Shown here: positions 8,463 to 15,478 of the stretch, one piece after another
How the letters are laid out: each line of letters begins with the position of its first letter
Position numbering within the stretch: position 1 is the first letter of the stretch
Assembly (NCBI RefSeq): GCF_004125265.1
Contig: NZ_RDTE01000003.1
Span: 8,246,001-8,310,000 of the forward strand
Reading direction: 5' to 3'
From: Streptomyces lydicus
GTDB lineage: Bacteria > Actinomycetota > Actinomycetes > Streptomycetales > Streptomycetaceae
Length of the DNA stretch: 64,000 bases
Position numbers and translations under genes: made by a program
The notes under the pieces: generated by a model
Databases searched by the model: none
What the model was told of the DNA's origin: nothing
Seen by the model: only the letters and a program-made list of their open reading frames with translations

Positions 8463-9488
8463 TCACAGCACGCACTCGGCCTCGTCGTAGCGCGCCGAGG
8501 GCACCGTCTTGAGCGTCTCCACGGCCTCGGCCAGCGGCACCAGCGTGATGTCGGTGCCGCGCAGCGCCGTCATCATCCCGAAGTCTGAGCGGTGTGCGGC
8601 CTCGACGGCGTGCCAGCCGAAGCGGGTGGCGAGCACCCGGTCGTACGCGGTCGGCGTACCGCCGCGCTGGACGTGCCCGAGGATCACCGGACGGGCCTCC
8701 TTGCCGAGGCGTTCCTCCAGCTCCACGGAGAGCTGCCGGGCGACACCGGCGAACCGCTCGTGGCCGTACATGTCCTTGCCGCCGATGTCGAAGGACATGG
8801 TGCCCTCGCGCGGCTTGGCGCCCTCGGCGACGACCACGATCGCGAACTTCTTGCCGGCCTCGAACCGCTCGGCGACCCGCGCGGTCAGCTCGTCGATGTC
8901 GAAGGGCCGCTCCGGCACCACGATCGCGTGCGCACCGGCCGCCATGCCCGAGTGCAGCGCGATCCAGCCGGTGTGCCGCCCCATCACCTCGACGATCATC
9001 ACCCGCTGGTGTGACTCCGCGGTGGTCTTGAGCCGGTCCAGCGCCTCGGTGGCGACCCCCACCGCGGTGTCGAAGCCGAACGTCACATCCGTGACCGCGA
9101 TGTCGTTGTCGATGGTCTTCGGTACGCCGACGATCGGCAGCCCGGCGTCCGACAGCAGCCGCGCCGCCTTCAGCGTGCCCTCGCCGCCGATCGGGATGAT
9201 CGCGTCCAGGCCCAGCTCGGCGACATGGCCGCGGGCCCGCTCGACGCCGTCGCGCAGATGGGCGGGCTGCACCCGCGAGGACCCCAGGATGGTGCCGCCG
9301 CGCGCCAGGATGCCGCCGACGGCGTCGAGGTCGAGCTTGCGGTAGTCGCCCTCCAGCAGGCCTTTCCAGCCGTCACGGAAGCCGATCACCTCATCGCCGT
9401 GATCGGCGGTGGCGCGGTGGACGACGGAGCGGATGACGGCGTTCAGACCGGGGCAGTCGCCGCCGGAGGTGAGTACACCAATACGCAT
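8463..9488 (-). CDS. pfkA: 6-phosphofructokinase
   Basis: A 341-residue glycolytic enzyme phosphorylating fructose 6-phosphate. The first residues hold the nucleotide loop LTSGGDCPGLN; further on are GGEGT (101-105), PKTIDND (123-129), the MGRHTGW substrate loop and HVQRGG. Counting from the ATG at 9488, Gly104 favours ATP as donor, whereas Lys124 is the residue typical of pyrophosphate-dependent enzymes. This mix is the known actinobacterial group III pattern, and Streptomyces enzymes with it use ATP. The start is placed at 9488 by homology of the N terminus. Several pfkA paralogues exist in the genus, so which one this is stays open. Confidence 0.95.
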   Translation of the reverse strand: MRIGVLTSGGDCPGLNAVIRSVVHRATADHGDEVIGFRDGWKGLLEGDYRKLDLDAVGGILARGGTILGSSRVQPAHLRDGVERARGHVAELGLDAIIPIGGEGTLKAARLLSDAGLPIVGVPKTIDNDIAVTDVTFGFDTAVGVATEALDRLKTTAESHQRVMIVEVMGRHTGWIALHSGMAAGAHAIVVPERPFDIDELTARVAERFEAGKKFAIVVVAEGAKPREGTMSFDIGGKDMYGHERFAGVARQLSVELEERLGKEARPVILGHVQRGGTPTAYDRVLATRFGWHAVEAAHRSDFGMMTALRGTDITLVPLAEAVETLKTVPSARYDEAECVL

Positions 9489-9582
9489 TGCTCGAAAAAC
9501 CCTCTGCAACTCAACCGGGGGCCCGGACCCCGTCGTCCGGTTGGATTCCGCTCACCCTACAAGCGCGGGGCCACCGGGCACA

Positions 9583-9615
9583 CGTACGCCCGCAGTGCGG
9601 GACTGCGGGCGTACG
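9583..9615 (-). terminator. 14-bp stem-loop between gatD and pfkA
   Basis: A perfect 14-bp inverted repeat (CGTACGCCCGCAGT and complement) with a 5-nt loop lies 65 bp past the gatD stop codon. There is no T tract, but U-less hairpin terminators are common in Streptomyces. Confidence 0.65.
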
Positions 9616-9679
9616 AAAAGGGTGTCATTCCGGCAGACGTTATATATCGGCGAAGCGTCTGAACCGGGCGGAAGCGGTA

Positions 9680-10408
9680 TCAGGCGGGCTGGGTCGCCGC
9701 GGCGATCCGCTCCTGACGCAGCGCCTCGTACCAGCGGTCCTCGACCGGCGGCAGGGCATTGACGTCCAGCGCCAGCTTGATCAGCAGGTCGGCGATGTGC
9801 GGATTGCGCGCCATCACCGGGCCGTGCATGTACGTCCCGAAGACGGTGTCGTTCCACGCGCCCTCGTAGCCGTCGCCGACGCCGTTGCCCTTGCCGAACC
9901 GCACCTTGGCGAACGGCCGGGCGGTCTTGCCCAGATGCGTCACGCCCTGGTGGTTCTCGAAGCCGGTCAGCGGCGGCAGCCCCAACTGCGGGTCGATGTC
10001 GGCGAGTACGTCACCGACGCAGCGCTCGGCCTCGCCGCGGGTGCTGACCACATCCAGCAGCCCCAGGCCCTCCTGACGCTCCCCGAGGTCGTTGATGAAC
10101 TCATGACCCAGGATCTGGTACCCGGCGCAGACCGAGAAGACGATCGCGCCGTTGGAGACCGCCCGGCTCAGCCCGCCGTCGCGGATCAGCCGCTCGGACG
10201 CCAGCCGCTGCGGCCGGTCCTCACCGCCGCCGATCAGATAGATGTCGCCGGAGGTGGGAATCTGCTGGTCGGACCGTACGTCCAGGCGCTGGACGTCCAG
10301 GCCGCGCTGGCGCGCCCGCCGCTCCACCACCAGGGCATTGCCCTGGTCGCCGTACGTGCTCAGCAGGTCCGGGTAGATCCACACCAGGCGCAGGCTGTTG
10401 TCACTCAT
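9680..10408 (-). CDS. gatD: lipid II isoglutaminyl synthase, glutaminase subunit GatD
   Basis: A 242-residue cytoplasmic class I amidotransferase (cobyric-acid-synthase-like subgroup). It hydrolyses glutamine and passes ammonia to MurT, which amidates the alpha-carboxyl of D-Glu in lipid II. The catalytic cysteine is Cys94 in FSVCAGYQ and the catalytic histidine is His195 in TYMHGPVM; GGGEDRPQ and GFENHQG are also present. It is 38 bp downstream of murT on the same strand, the universal murT-gatD arrangement. The ATG at 10408 gives the usual family length. Confidence 0.95.
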   Translation of the reverse strand: MSDNSLRLVWIYPDLLSTYGDQGNALVVERRARQRGLDVQRLDVRSDQQIPTSGDIYLIGGGEDRPQRLASERLIRDGGLSRAVSNGAIVFSVCAGYQILGHEFINDLGERQEGLGLLDVVSTRGEAERCVGDVLADIDPQLGLPPLTGFENHQGVTHLGKTARPFAKVRFGKGNGVGDGYEGAWNDTVFGTYMHGPVMARNPHIADLLIKLALDVNALPPVEDRWYEALRQERIAAATQPA

Positions 10409-10446
10409 GCTCGCTCGTCCTTGTCCCTCACGTCGGTGCACCGCAT

Positions 10447-11685
10447 TCAGTTGCCCACGCGCCGGCGCAGGTCCTGGAAGGCCGTGTAGTTGGCGATGAC
10501 CTCGATCCGTCCGGGCGGCGCCATTCCCACCGCCTCGTCGAGGCTTTCGCACACGTGGAAGTCCAGTCCCGCGACCTCCAGGCGCACCGCCAGGTCCAGC
10601 TTGCGGTCGCCGAGTACGAAGATCGGGTGCCCGGCGAGCCGGGTGTAGTCGACGTCCCACAGCCAGGAGGTGTCCGTGCCGTCCGCGCCGCGGGCGTTCA
10701 CCGACATGATCACCGGGGTCGGCGGCGGGTCGATCAGCGAGAACGTCTCCAGCCAGCCGGCCGGGTTCTTCGCCAGCAGCAGCCGCAGCTCCCGCTCCAT
10801 GAACGTGACCACGTCATAGCGCCCGGCCACCGCCTGCACCGAGAACATCCGCTCCAGGGCCACCTGCGGCGGCACCCCGAAGGCGGCGGCGACCGCGGCG
10901 GACGTGGTGGCGTTCGCCTTGTTGGCGCGCCCCGGCAGCTGCAGCTTGATCGGCCACGCGCTGCCGTGCGGGTCCAGGACATGATCGCCGGAGAGCGCCC
11001 AGCTGGGCGTCGGACGGCGGAAGCCGCACTCCGCGCAGAACCAGTCATCGCTCGGCCGCTGCATCACACCACCGCAGGAGGGGCACGACCAGGCGTCGTC
11101 CTTCCACTCCTGCCCGGCCGCGACCCACACCACATTCGCCGACGACGAGGCCGCCCAGACGATCAGCGGGTCGTCCGCGTTGGCGATGATCAGGGCCTTG
11201 GAACCGGCCAGGCCCTCCCGCCAGTGCTCGGCCAGCATCCGGGTCTCCGCGGCGCGGTCGAGCTGGTCGCGCGAGAGGTTCAGCAGCGCTATGGCCTTCG
11301 GCGTCACATCGCGTGCCACGCCGGCGAGGTACTTCTCGTCCACCTCGATGACGCCGTACTTGGCGTCCGATCCACCGGCCAGCGCGGAGGTGATACCCGC
11401 CGGCATGTTGGCGCCGAGCGCGTTGGAGACCACCGGCCCACTGGCCCGCAGAGCCTCCGCGATCAGCCGCGTCGTGGTCGTCTTGCCGTTGGTCGCCGAC
11501 ACCAGGATGACGTCCAAATGCCGTGCCAGCCGCGCCAGCAGGTCGGGGTCGAGCTTGAGCGCCACCCGGCCACCGATCACCGATCCGCTGCCGCGGCCCG
11601 CCGCGCGCGACACCGCCGCCGCGGCCTTGCCCGCCGTCACGGCCAGCTTGGCCCGCGGCGACAGCGGCTCCGTGTTGCCTGCCAT
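10447..11685 (-). CDS. murT: lipid II isoglutaminyl synthase, Mur-ligase subunit MurT
   Basis: A 412-residue Mur-ligase-like enzyme that activates the D-Glu carboxyl of lipid II for amidation by GatD-derived ammonia. The ATP-binding loop VSATNGKTTTTR lies near residue 60-75. A zinc-ribbon insertion typical of MurT is visible as CPSC followed by CAEC. The C-terminal DUF1727-type domain includes IMSVNARGADGTD and DVDY. The start ATG at 11685 is set by AAGGAGG just upstream; the in-frame ATG at 11706 would place that site inside the gene. Probably essential cell-wall function, cotranscribed with gatD. Confidence 0.95.
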   Translation of the reverse strand: MAGNTEPLSPRAKLAVTAGKAAAAVSRAAGRGSGSVIGGRVALKLDPDLLARLARHLDVILVSATNGKTTTTRLIAEALRASGPVVSNALGANMPAGITSALAGGSDAKYGVIEVDEKYLAGVARDVTPKAIALLNLSRDQLDRAAETRMLAEHWREGLAGSKALIIANADDPLIVWAASSSANVVWVAAGQEWKDDAWSCPSCGGVMQRPSDDWFCAECGFRRPTPSWALSGDHVLDPHGSAWPIKLQLPGRANKANATTSAAVAAAFGVPPQVALERMFSVQAVAGRYDVVTFMERELRLLLAKNPAGWLETFSLIDPPPTPVIMSVNARGADGTDTSWLWDVDYTRLAGHPIFVLGDRKLDLAVRLEVAGLDFHVCESLDEAVGMAPPGRIEVIANYTAFQDLRRRVGN

Positions 11686-11833
11686 CGTCCTTGATCCTCC
11701 TTGCATCCGGCGCCCGCCTGCCCTGAGGCTGCCGGTGGAACGCTTCCTCCGCAGCCGATGACCGGCCGAGGCTTCGGTCGGGGATCAGCCTATCGAGATC
11801 CGGGCCCGGGCCCGAACCCCGCCACCCGTCCGG

Positions 11834-11863
11834 CGACATCCAGGGCGTGCCGGACCGTACGCT
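11834..11863 (+). promoter_or_regulatory. candidate leaderless promoter of def
   Basis: TACGCT at 11858-11863 fits the TANNNT -10 pattern and ends seven bases before the ATG at 11871. There is no ribosome site between them, so transcription probably begins at the start codon. The -35 region (CGACAT, 11834-11839, 18-bp spacing) is weak. Confidence 0.5.
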
Positions 11864-11870
11864 TACCCCC

Positions 11871-12428
11871 ATGCCCGACCGCACCATCCCCGGCTCCACC
11901 GGCCGGGTCCGCCCGCTGCGCCTGCTCGGCGATCCGGCCCTGACCGAGCCCTGCCGGGAGGTCACCGCCTTCGACGGCGAGCTGGCCCGGCTGATCGAGG
12001 ACATGTACGCGACGATGTACGCCGCACACGGTGTGGGCCTCGCCGCCAACCAGATCGGGGTCCCGCTGCGGGTCTTCGTCTACGACTGCCCCGACGACGA
12101 GGATCTCCGCCACCTCGGGCATCTCGTCAACCCCCGGCTCGTCGAGACCGACGGCCCGGTCATCCGCGGGCCCGAGGGCTGTCTCTCGCTGCCCGGCATC
12201 GAGGCCGGCACTCCGCGCCACGACCACACCGTGGTGACCGGGTTCGACGTCACCGGTGAGCCCAGGACCGTGACCGGCACCGGCTTCTTCGCCCGCTGCC
12301 TCCAGCACGAGTGCGACCACCTCGACGGCGGGCTGTACGTCGACCACCTCACCGGGCTGCGCCGCCGCCGGGCGCTGCGCGCGGCGGCCAGGGCCCCGTG
12401 GGCCGCGACGGCGGCGCCCGGCCGTTGA
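11871..12428 (+). CDS. def: peptide deformylase
   Basis: A 185-residue metalloenzyme that removes the formyl group from new polypeptides. All three signature motifs are intact: GVGLAANQ (54-61), EGCLS (102-106) and QHECDH (145-150), giving the Cys and two His metal ligands and the catalytic Glu. The ATG at 11871 is chosen over the GTG at 11847 because a -10 element sits seven bases before it, implying a leaderless mRNA. The stop codon lies inside a GC-rich hairpin. Streptomyces usually encode several deformylases; this is one paralogue. Confidence 0.95.
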   Translation: MPDRTIPGSTGRVRPLRLLGDPALTEPCREVTAFDGELARLIEDMYATMYAAHGVGLAANQIGVPLRVFVYDCPDDEDLRHLGHLVNPRLVETDGPVIRGPEGCLSLPGIEAGTPRHDHTVVTGFDVTGEPRTVTGTGFFARCLQHECDHLDGGLYVDHLTGLRRRRALRAAARAPWAATAAPGR

Positions 12429-12441
12429 ACGGCCGGGCGCC
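12413..12441 (+). terminator. hairpin spanning the def stop codon
   Basis: GGCGCCCGGCCGTT (12413-12426) pairs with AACGGCCGGGCGCC (12428-12441), a near-perfect palindrome that includes the TGA stop. Likely terminator of def, with no T tract. Confidence 0.7.
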
Positions 12442-12472
12442 GCCCGTCGTCTCACCCTCCGGCCCTCAAGGC

Positions 12473-12569
12473 CCGGGATTCAAGACCCCGGATTCAAGAC
12501 CCGGAACTCAACACCCGGAACTCAACACCCGGGACTCAAATGCCGGCGCTCAAAGCCGGCGCTCAAAAG
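12473..12569. repeat. 7 x 13-14-bp minisatellite
   Basis: Seven units of the type CCGGNANTCAANAC follow one another: two end in TTCAAGAC, two are identical CCGGAACTCAACAC, one is CCGGGACTCAAATG and two are CCGGCGCTCAAA(A)G. The array fills the gap between convergent def and the TetR gene and its last unit contains the TetR stop codon (12563-12565). Confidence 0.95.
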
Positions 12570-13210
12570 CCGGGGCCGCCCTCGCGGTCCTCGACCGCGG
12601 CCAGTTGGCCCCAGAGCAGATCGGCCAGCTGGGTCACCAACTGCTCGCGTGAACAAGGGCGTTCGCGCAGCCACCAGTCGCCCGCCCCGTGCATCATGCC
12701 GACGATGCCGTGGCCCCATACGCGAGCGGTCAGCTCGCCGCCCGGCCCCAGGTCGAGCCGGTCGGTGATCACCTTGGCCAGCTCCTCGCCGAGCCGGCGC
12801 AGCAGCGGTGCGGAGTGCCGTCCGACGTCGAAGCCGGACTCCGACGCGTTGTCCCCGTCCGACGGGTGCATCAGGAAGCGGTACACCTGCGGCCGGGCCT
12901 CGATCGCGAGCAGGTAGGCGTCGAGGGTGGCCTCGACCCGGTCCCGGCGTAGAACGGGCGCGTCCAGCGCGGTCGCCAGATTGGCCAGCAGGGCGTCGGT
13001 GTGCCGTACGGCGAGGGCGCGGTACAGACCGCCCTTGTCGCCGAAGTGCCGGTAGAGGATCGGCTTGGTGATGCCGGCCTCGGCGGCGATGGCGTTCATC
13101 GACGCGTCCGGGCCGTCGCGCAGCACAATGCGCTCGGCGGCCTCCAGCAGCTCCCGCCGTCTGCGCTCGGTCGCCGTCTGCTGGCGGCCGCTGTGCTCGG
13201 TGCTTTCCAT
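12563..13210 (-). CDS. TetR-family transcriptional regulator
   Basis: A 215-residue repressor. The N-terminal helix-turn-helix is clear: RRRELLEAAERIVLRDG, then AAEAGITKPILYRHFGDK around residues 42-59. The C-terminal ligand domain contains aromatic residues and PSDGDNASESGF, of unknown ligand. The start at 13210 follows GGGGAG. It is divergent from an acyl-CoA dehydrogenase, with GTAAC-type half sites between them, so control of that gene by an acyl-CoA or related ligand is the natural inference. The C-terminal residues GGPGF come from the neighbouring minisatellite. Confidence 0.9.
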   Translation of the reverse strand: MESTEHSGRQQTATERRRRELLEAAERIVLRDGPDASMNAIAAEAGITKPILYRHFGDKGGLYRALAVRHTDALLANLATALDAPVLRRDRVEATLDAYLLAIEARPQVYRFLMHPSDGDNASESGFDVGRHSAPLLRRLGEELAKVITDRLDLGPGGELTARVWGHGIVGMMHGAGDWWLRERPCSREQLVTQLADLLWGQLAAVEDREGGPGF

Positions 13211-13253
13211 GGTCGTGCTCCCCACCCTTGTGAATCCGTGGCGCTCGCGCAAC

Positions 13254-13342
13254 GTAACACCCGATCTCCACGGCCAATTCGTTCTCAGGGGAGTTGACAT
13301 CTCCTACTGGCGAGTAACACACTGCGGGTTACCGCTAGTAAC
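13254..13342. promoter_or_regulatory. divergent promoter region with GTAAC/GTTAC operator half-sites
   Basis: GTAACAC occurs at 13254 and again at 13314, and GTTAC-CGCTA-GTAAC forms an inverted repeat at 13328-13342. A TTGACA box lies at 13294-13299 with TAACAC 15 bp downstream as a possible -10 for the acyl-CoA dehydrogenase gene. The half-sites overlap and follow this promoter, as expected for TetR repression. Operator identity is inferred. Confidence 0.55.
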
Positions 13343-13373
13343 AACAGTAATGCCGGGCAGCAGTGGAGGGGAC

Positions 13374-14600
13374 ATGGCCGAGTTCACCATGGAGCTCAAC
13401 GACGAGCAGAAGGAAGTCCGTGACTGGGTTCACGGCTTCGCCGCGGACGTCATACGCCCCGCCGCCGCCGAATGGGACGAGCGCGAGGAGACCCCCTGGC
13501 CGGTCATCCAGGAAGCTGCCAAGATCGGTCTGTACTCGCTGGACTTCTACGCCCAGCAATTCTTCGACCCCACCGGCCTCGGTATCCCCATGTCCATGGA
13601 GGAGCTGTTCTGGGGTGACGCCGGCATCGGCCTGTCGATCGTGGGCACCGGACTCGCCGCCGTCGGTGTGCTCGCGAACGGCACCGAGGAGCAGATCGGC
13701 ACCTGGATCCCGCAGATGTACGGCGACGTCGACGACGTCAAGGTCGCGGCCTTCTGCTCGTCGGAACCGGACGCCGGCTCGGACGTCGCCGCGATGCGCA
13801 CCCGTGCGGTCTACGACGAGGCCAAGGATGAGTGGGTGCTCAACGGCACCAAGACCTGGGCCACCAACGGAGGCATCGCCAACGTCCACGTCGTCGTCGC
13901 GGCGGTCGACCCCGAGCTCGGCTCCAAGGGGCACGCGTCCTTCATCGTCCCCCCGAACACCCCCGGTCTCTCCCAGGGGCAGAAGTTCAAGAAGCACGGC
14001 ATCCGCGCCTCGCACACCGCCGAGGTCGTCCTGGAGGACGTCCGGGTCCCCGGCCACTGCCTGCTCGGCGGCAAGGAGAAGCTGGACGAGCGTCTCGCCC
14101 GTGCCCGGGAGAAGGCCAAGGGGGGTGGTGAGCGTCTGAAGAACGCGGCCATGGCCACCTTCGAGGCCTCCCGTCCGGCCGTCGGCGCGATGGCGGTCGG
14201 TACCGCCCGCGCGGCCTACGAGGAGGCCCTGGAGTACGCCAAGACCCGCTCCCAGTTCGGCCGCCCGATCATCGACAATCAGGGCGTGGCCTTCCAGCTC
14301 GCCGATATGCGCACCCAGATCGACGCCGCCCGCCTGCTGGTCTGGCGCGCTTCCTGGATGGCGGTGACCGGTAAGCCGTTCACCTCCGCCGAGGGCTCCA
14401 TGTCCAAGCTCTTCGCCAGTGAGGTCGCCAAGAAGGTCACCGCGCAGGCCGTACAGATTCTCGGCGGCAACGGCTTCACCCGCGAATACCCGGTCGAGCG
14501 GATGCATCGCGACGCGGCTATCTACACGATTTTCGAAGGCACCAGTGAAATTCAGCGACTGGTGATCGCCCGGACGGTTTCGGGGATGCCGATTCGGTGA
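13374..14600 (+). CDS. acyl-CoA dehydrogenase
   Basis: A 408-residue FAD enzyme of fatty-acid or branched acyl-CoA beta-oxidation. It has the substrate/FAD segments FCSSEPDAGSDVAAMRT and NGTKTWATNGG in the middle domain and the C-terminal block QILGGNGFTREYPVERMHRD followed by IFEGTSEIQR, whose Glu is the usual catalytic base. A stretch around residues 235-255 (KLDERLARAREKAKGGGERL) is a charged insertion rich in Lys/Arg/Glu. The ATG at 13374 follows GGAGGGG. The gene is followed at once by a canonical terminator and is monocistronic. Acyl specificity is not readable. Confidence 0.92.
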   Translation: MAEFTMELNDEQKEVRDWVHGFAADVIRPAAAEWDEREETPWPVIQEAAKIGLYSLDFYAQQFFDPTGLGIPMSMEELFWGDAGIGLSIVGTGLAAVGVLANGTEEQIGTWIPQMYGDVDDVKVAAFCSSEPDAGSDVAAMRTRAVYDEAKDEWVLNGTKTWATNGGIANVHVVVAAVDPELGSKGHASFIVPPNTPGLSQGQKFKKHGIRASHTAEVVLEDVRVPGHCLLGGKEKLDERLARAREKAKGGGERLKNAAMATFEASRPAVGAMAVGTARAAYEEALEYAKTRSQFGRPIIDNQGVAFQLADMRTQIDAARLLVWRASWMAVTGKPFTSAEGSMSKLFASEVAKKVTAQAVQILGGNGFTREYPVERMHRDAAIYTIFEGTSEIQRLVIARTVSGMPIR

Positions 14601-14640
14601 GGTGTGCGCGCCATAGTGCGCGGAGTTGTCTTTTGTGTGG

Positions 14641-14669
14641 GCCCCGCCCGGGTTTGGGCGGGGCTTTTT
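14641..14669 (+). terminator. canonical intrinsic terminator
   Basis: GCCCCGCCC and GGGCGGGGC form a 9-bp stem with a 6-nt loop, followed directly by TTTTT. It lies 40 bp after the acyl-CoA dehydrogenase stop codon. Confidence 0.95.
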
Positions 14670-15350
14670 GTATGCCGTTTCTTCCGGGCGTCGAAATGCG
14701 GTTACGGAGATTCCGAGGGGCCGGCTCGGGGTGGCCGGGGGTGAACGGGGGCGCGTCGGCGGTGCGCTGGGGATGCGCCGGGGTGGGGCAGGGGTCCGGG
14801 TGTGCGCGGGTGGCGTGCGGCGCGTATGACGGGGGACCGGCGTAGGCGGAGGGTCTGGCAGCGGGGCGCCGAAAAGGGCTCGTGCAACCTTCAACCAGTG
14901 GATGAGGGGCGGCTTGTCATCGCCGGTGCGGCTGTTGGTGCGGATGTCGGTGTGGTTGCCGACGTGGTTGCCGGTGGCGGGTGAGTGCCACGGCTTGAGT
15001 TGGTGAAACCTATAACCTTGCCGCGGTTCTCAGGGGGTAACGGCGGATTGCTTCCCGGTGTCACCGCCGCCGTCCTGGCTGAATGACGGCGCTCCAGGGC
15101 TCGAAGAATGGGCTGGTTGCCGTAAGTGGTAATCACTGCCTCCGGTAAGGGGGTCCCACTGCAAGGGAGTTGCGGTGGGGGCTGTCGTGTCGCGTCCTAC
15201 GGGCGACGGCCGGATGGCTACCCCCTGTCCTCTGCCTTCCTGTTCACCGCCCGTAGTGGCTGCCCGCGTCTCCGTGGTGCATCACCGCCCCCGCCCCCGC
15301 CACCGTCTGAGTCGCGTCACCGGCCTCAGCTTCGGGCGCCCGGTTTCCCC
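14670..15350. other. 680-bp gene-free stretch before gcl
   Basis: No frame looks like a protein; open frames of 60-87 codons are Arg/Pro- or Gly-rich and lack ribosome sites. An AT-richer patch near 15001-15018 (GAAACCTATAACC) and a GC-rich, structure-prone patch at 15150-15215 are visible, but I cannot assign them to a known RNA family. Confidence 0.4.
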
Positions 15351-15379
15351 TTGACGGGTCGGTCGCCGCGCTCTACTTT
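15351..15379 (+). promoter_or_regulatory. sigma-70-type promoter of gcl
   Basis: TTGACG (15351-15356) and TACTTT (15374-15379) are separated by exactly 17 bp, a good match to vegetative Streptomyces promoters. The expected transcription start near 15386 gives a leader of roughly 90 nt. Confidence 0.75.
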
Positions 15380-15400
15380 CCTTCCATAAAGCAAAACTTT

Positions 15401-15419
15401 AATTCCGTGATGCGGAATT
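15401..15419. promoter_or_regulatory. operator-like palindrome in the gcl leader
   Basis: AATTCCG-TGATG-CGGAATT is a perfect 7-5-7 inverted repeat just downstream of the predicted transcription start, preceded by a second small one (AAAG-CAAAA-CTTT, 15388-15400). The TTCCG-N5-CGGAA form is typical of IclR-family operators. An IclR-type regulator, AllR, controls allantoin/glyoxylate genes in Streptomyces; assignment to it is inference. Confidence 0.6.
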
Positions 15420-15478
15420 GCTTCCTCTCCGGCCCCTCGCTGGAGCTTGCCCGTGACCGGTCGACGCAGGAGTACCCG

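Noticed and set aside
9634..9661. TATATAT with flanking CAGACG/CGTCTG as the pfkA promoter or operator
   Set aside because: AT-rich and symmetric but no -35 at proper spacing; evidence too thin to annotate.
12473..12569. CRISPR-like array
   Set aside because: Units are contiguous with no spacers; it is a minisatellite.
14891..15136. 81-codon minus-strand gene in the gap before gcl
   Set aside because: Pro/Thr/Ser-rich without ribosome site or recognisable features.
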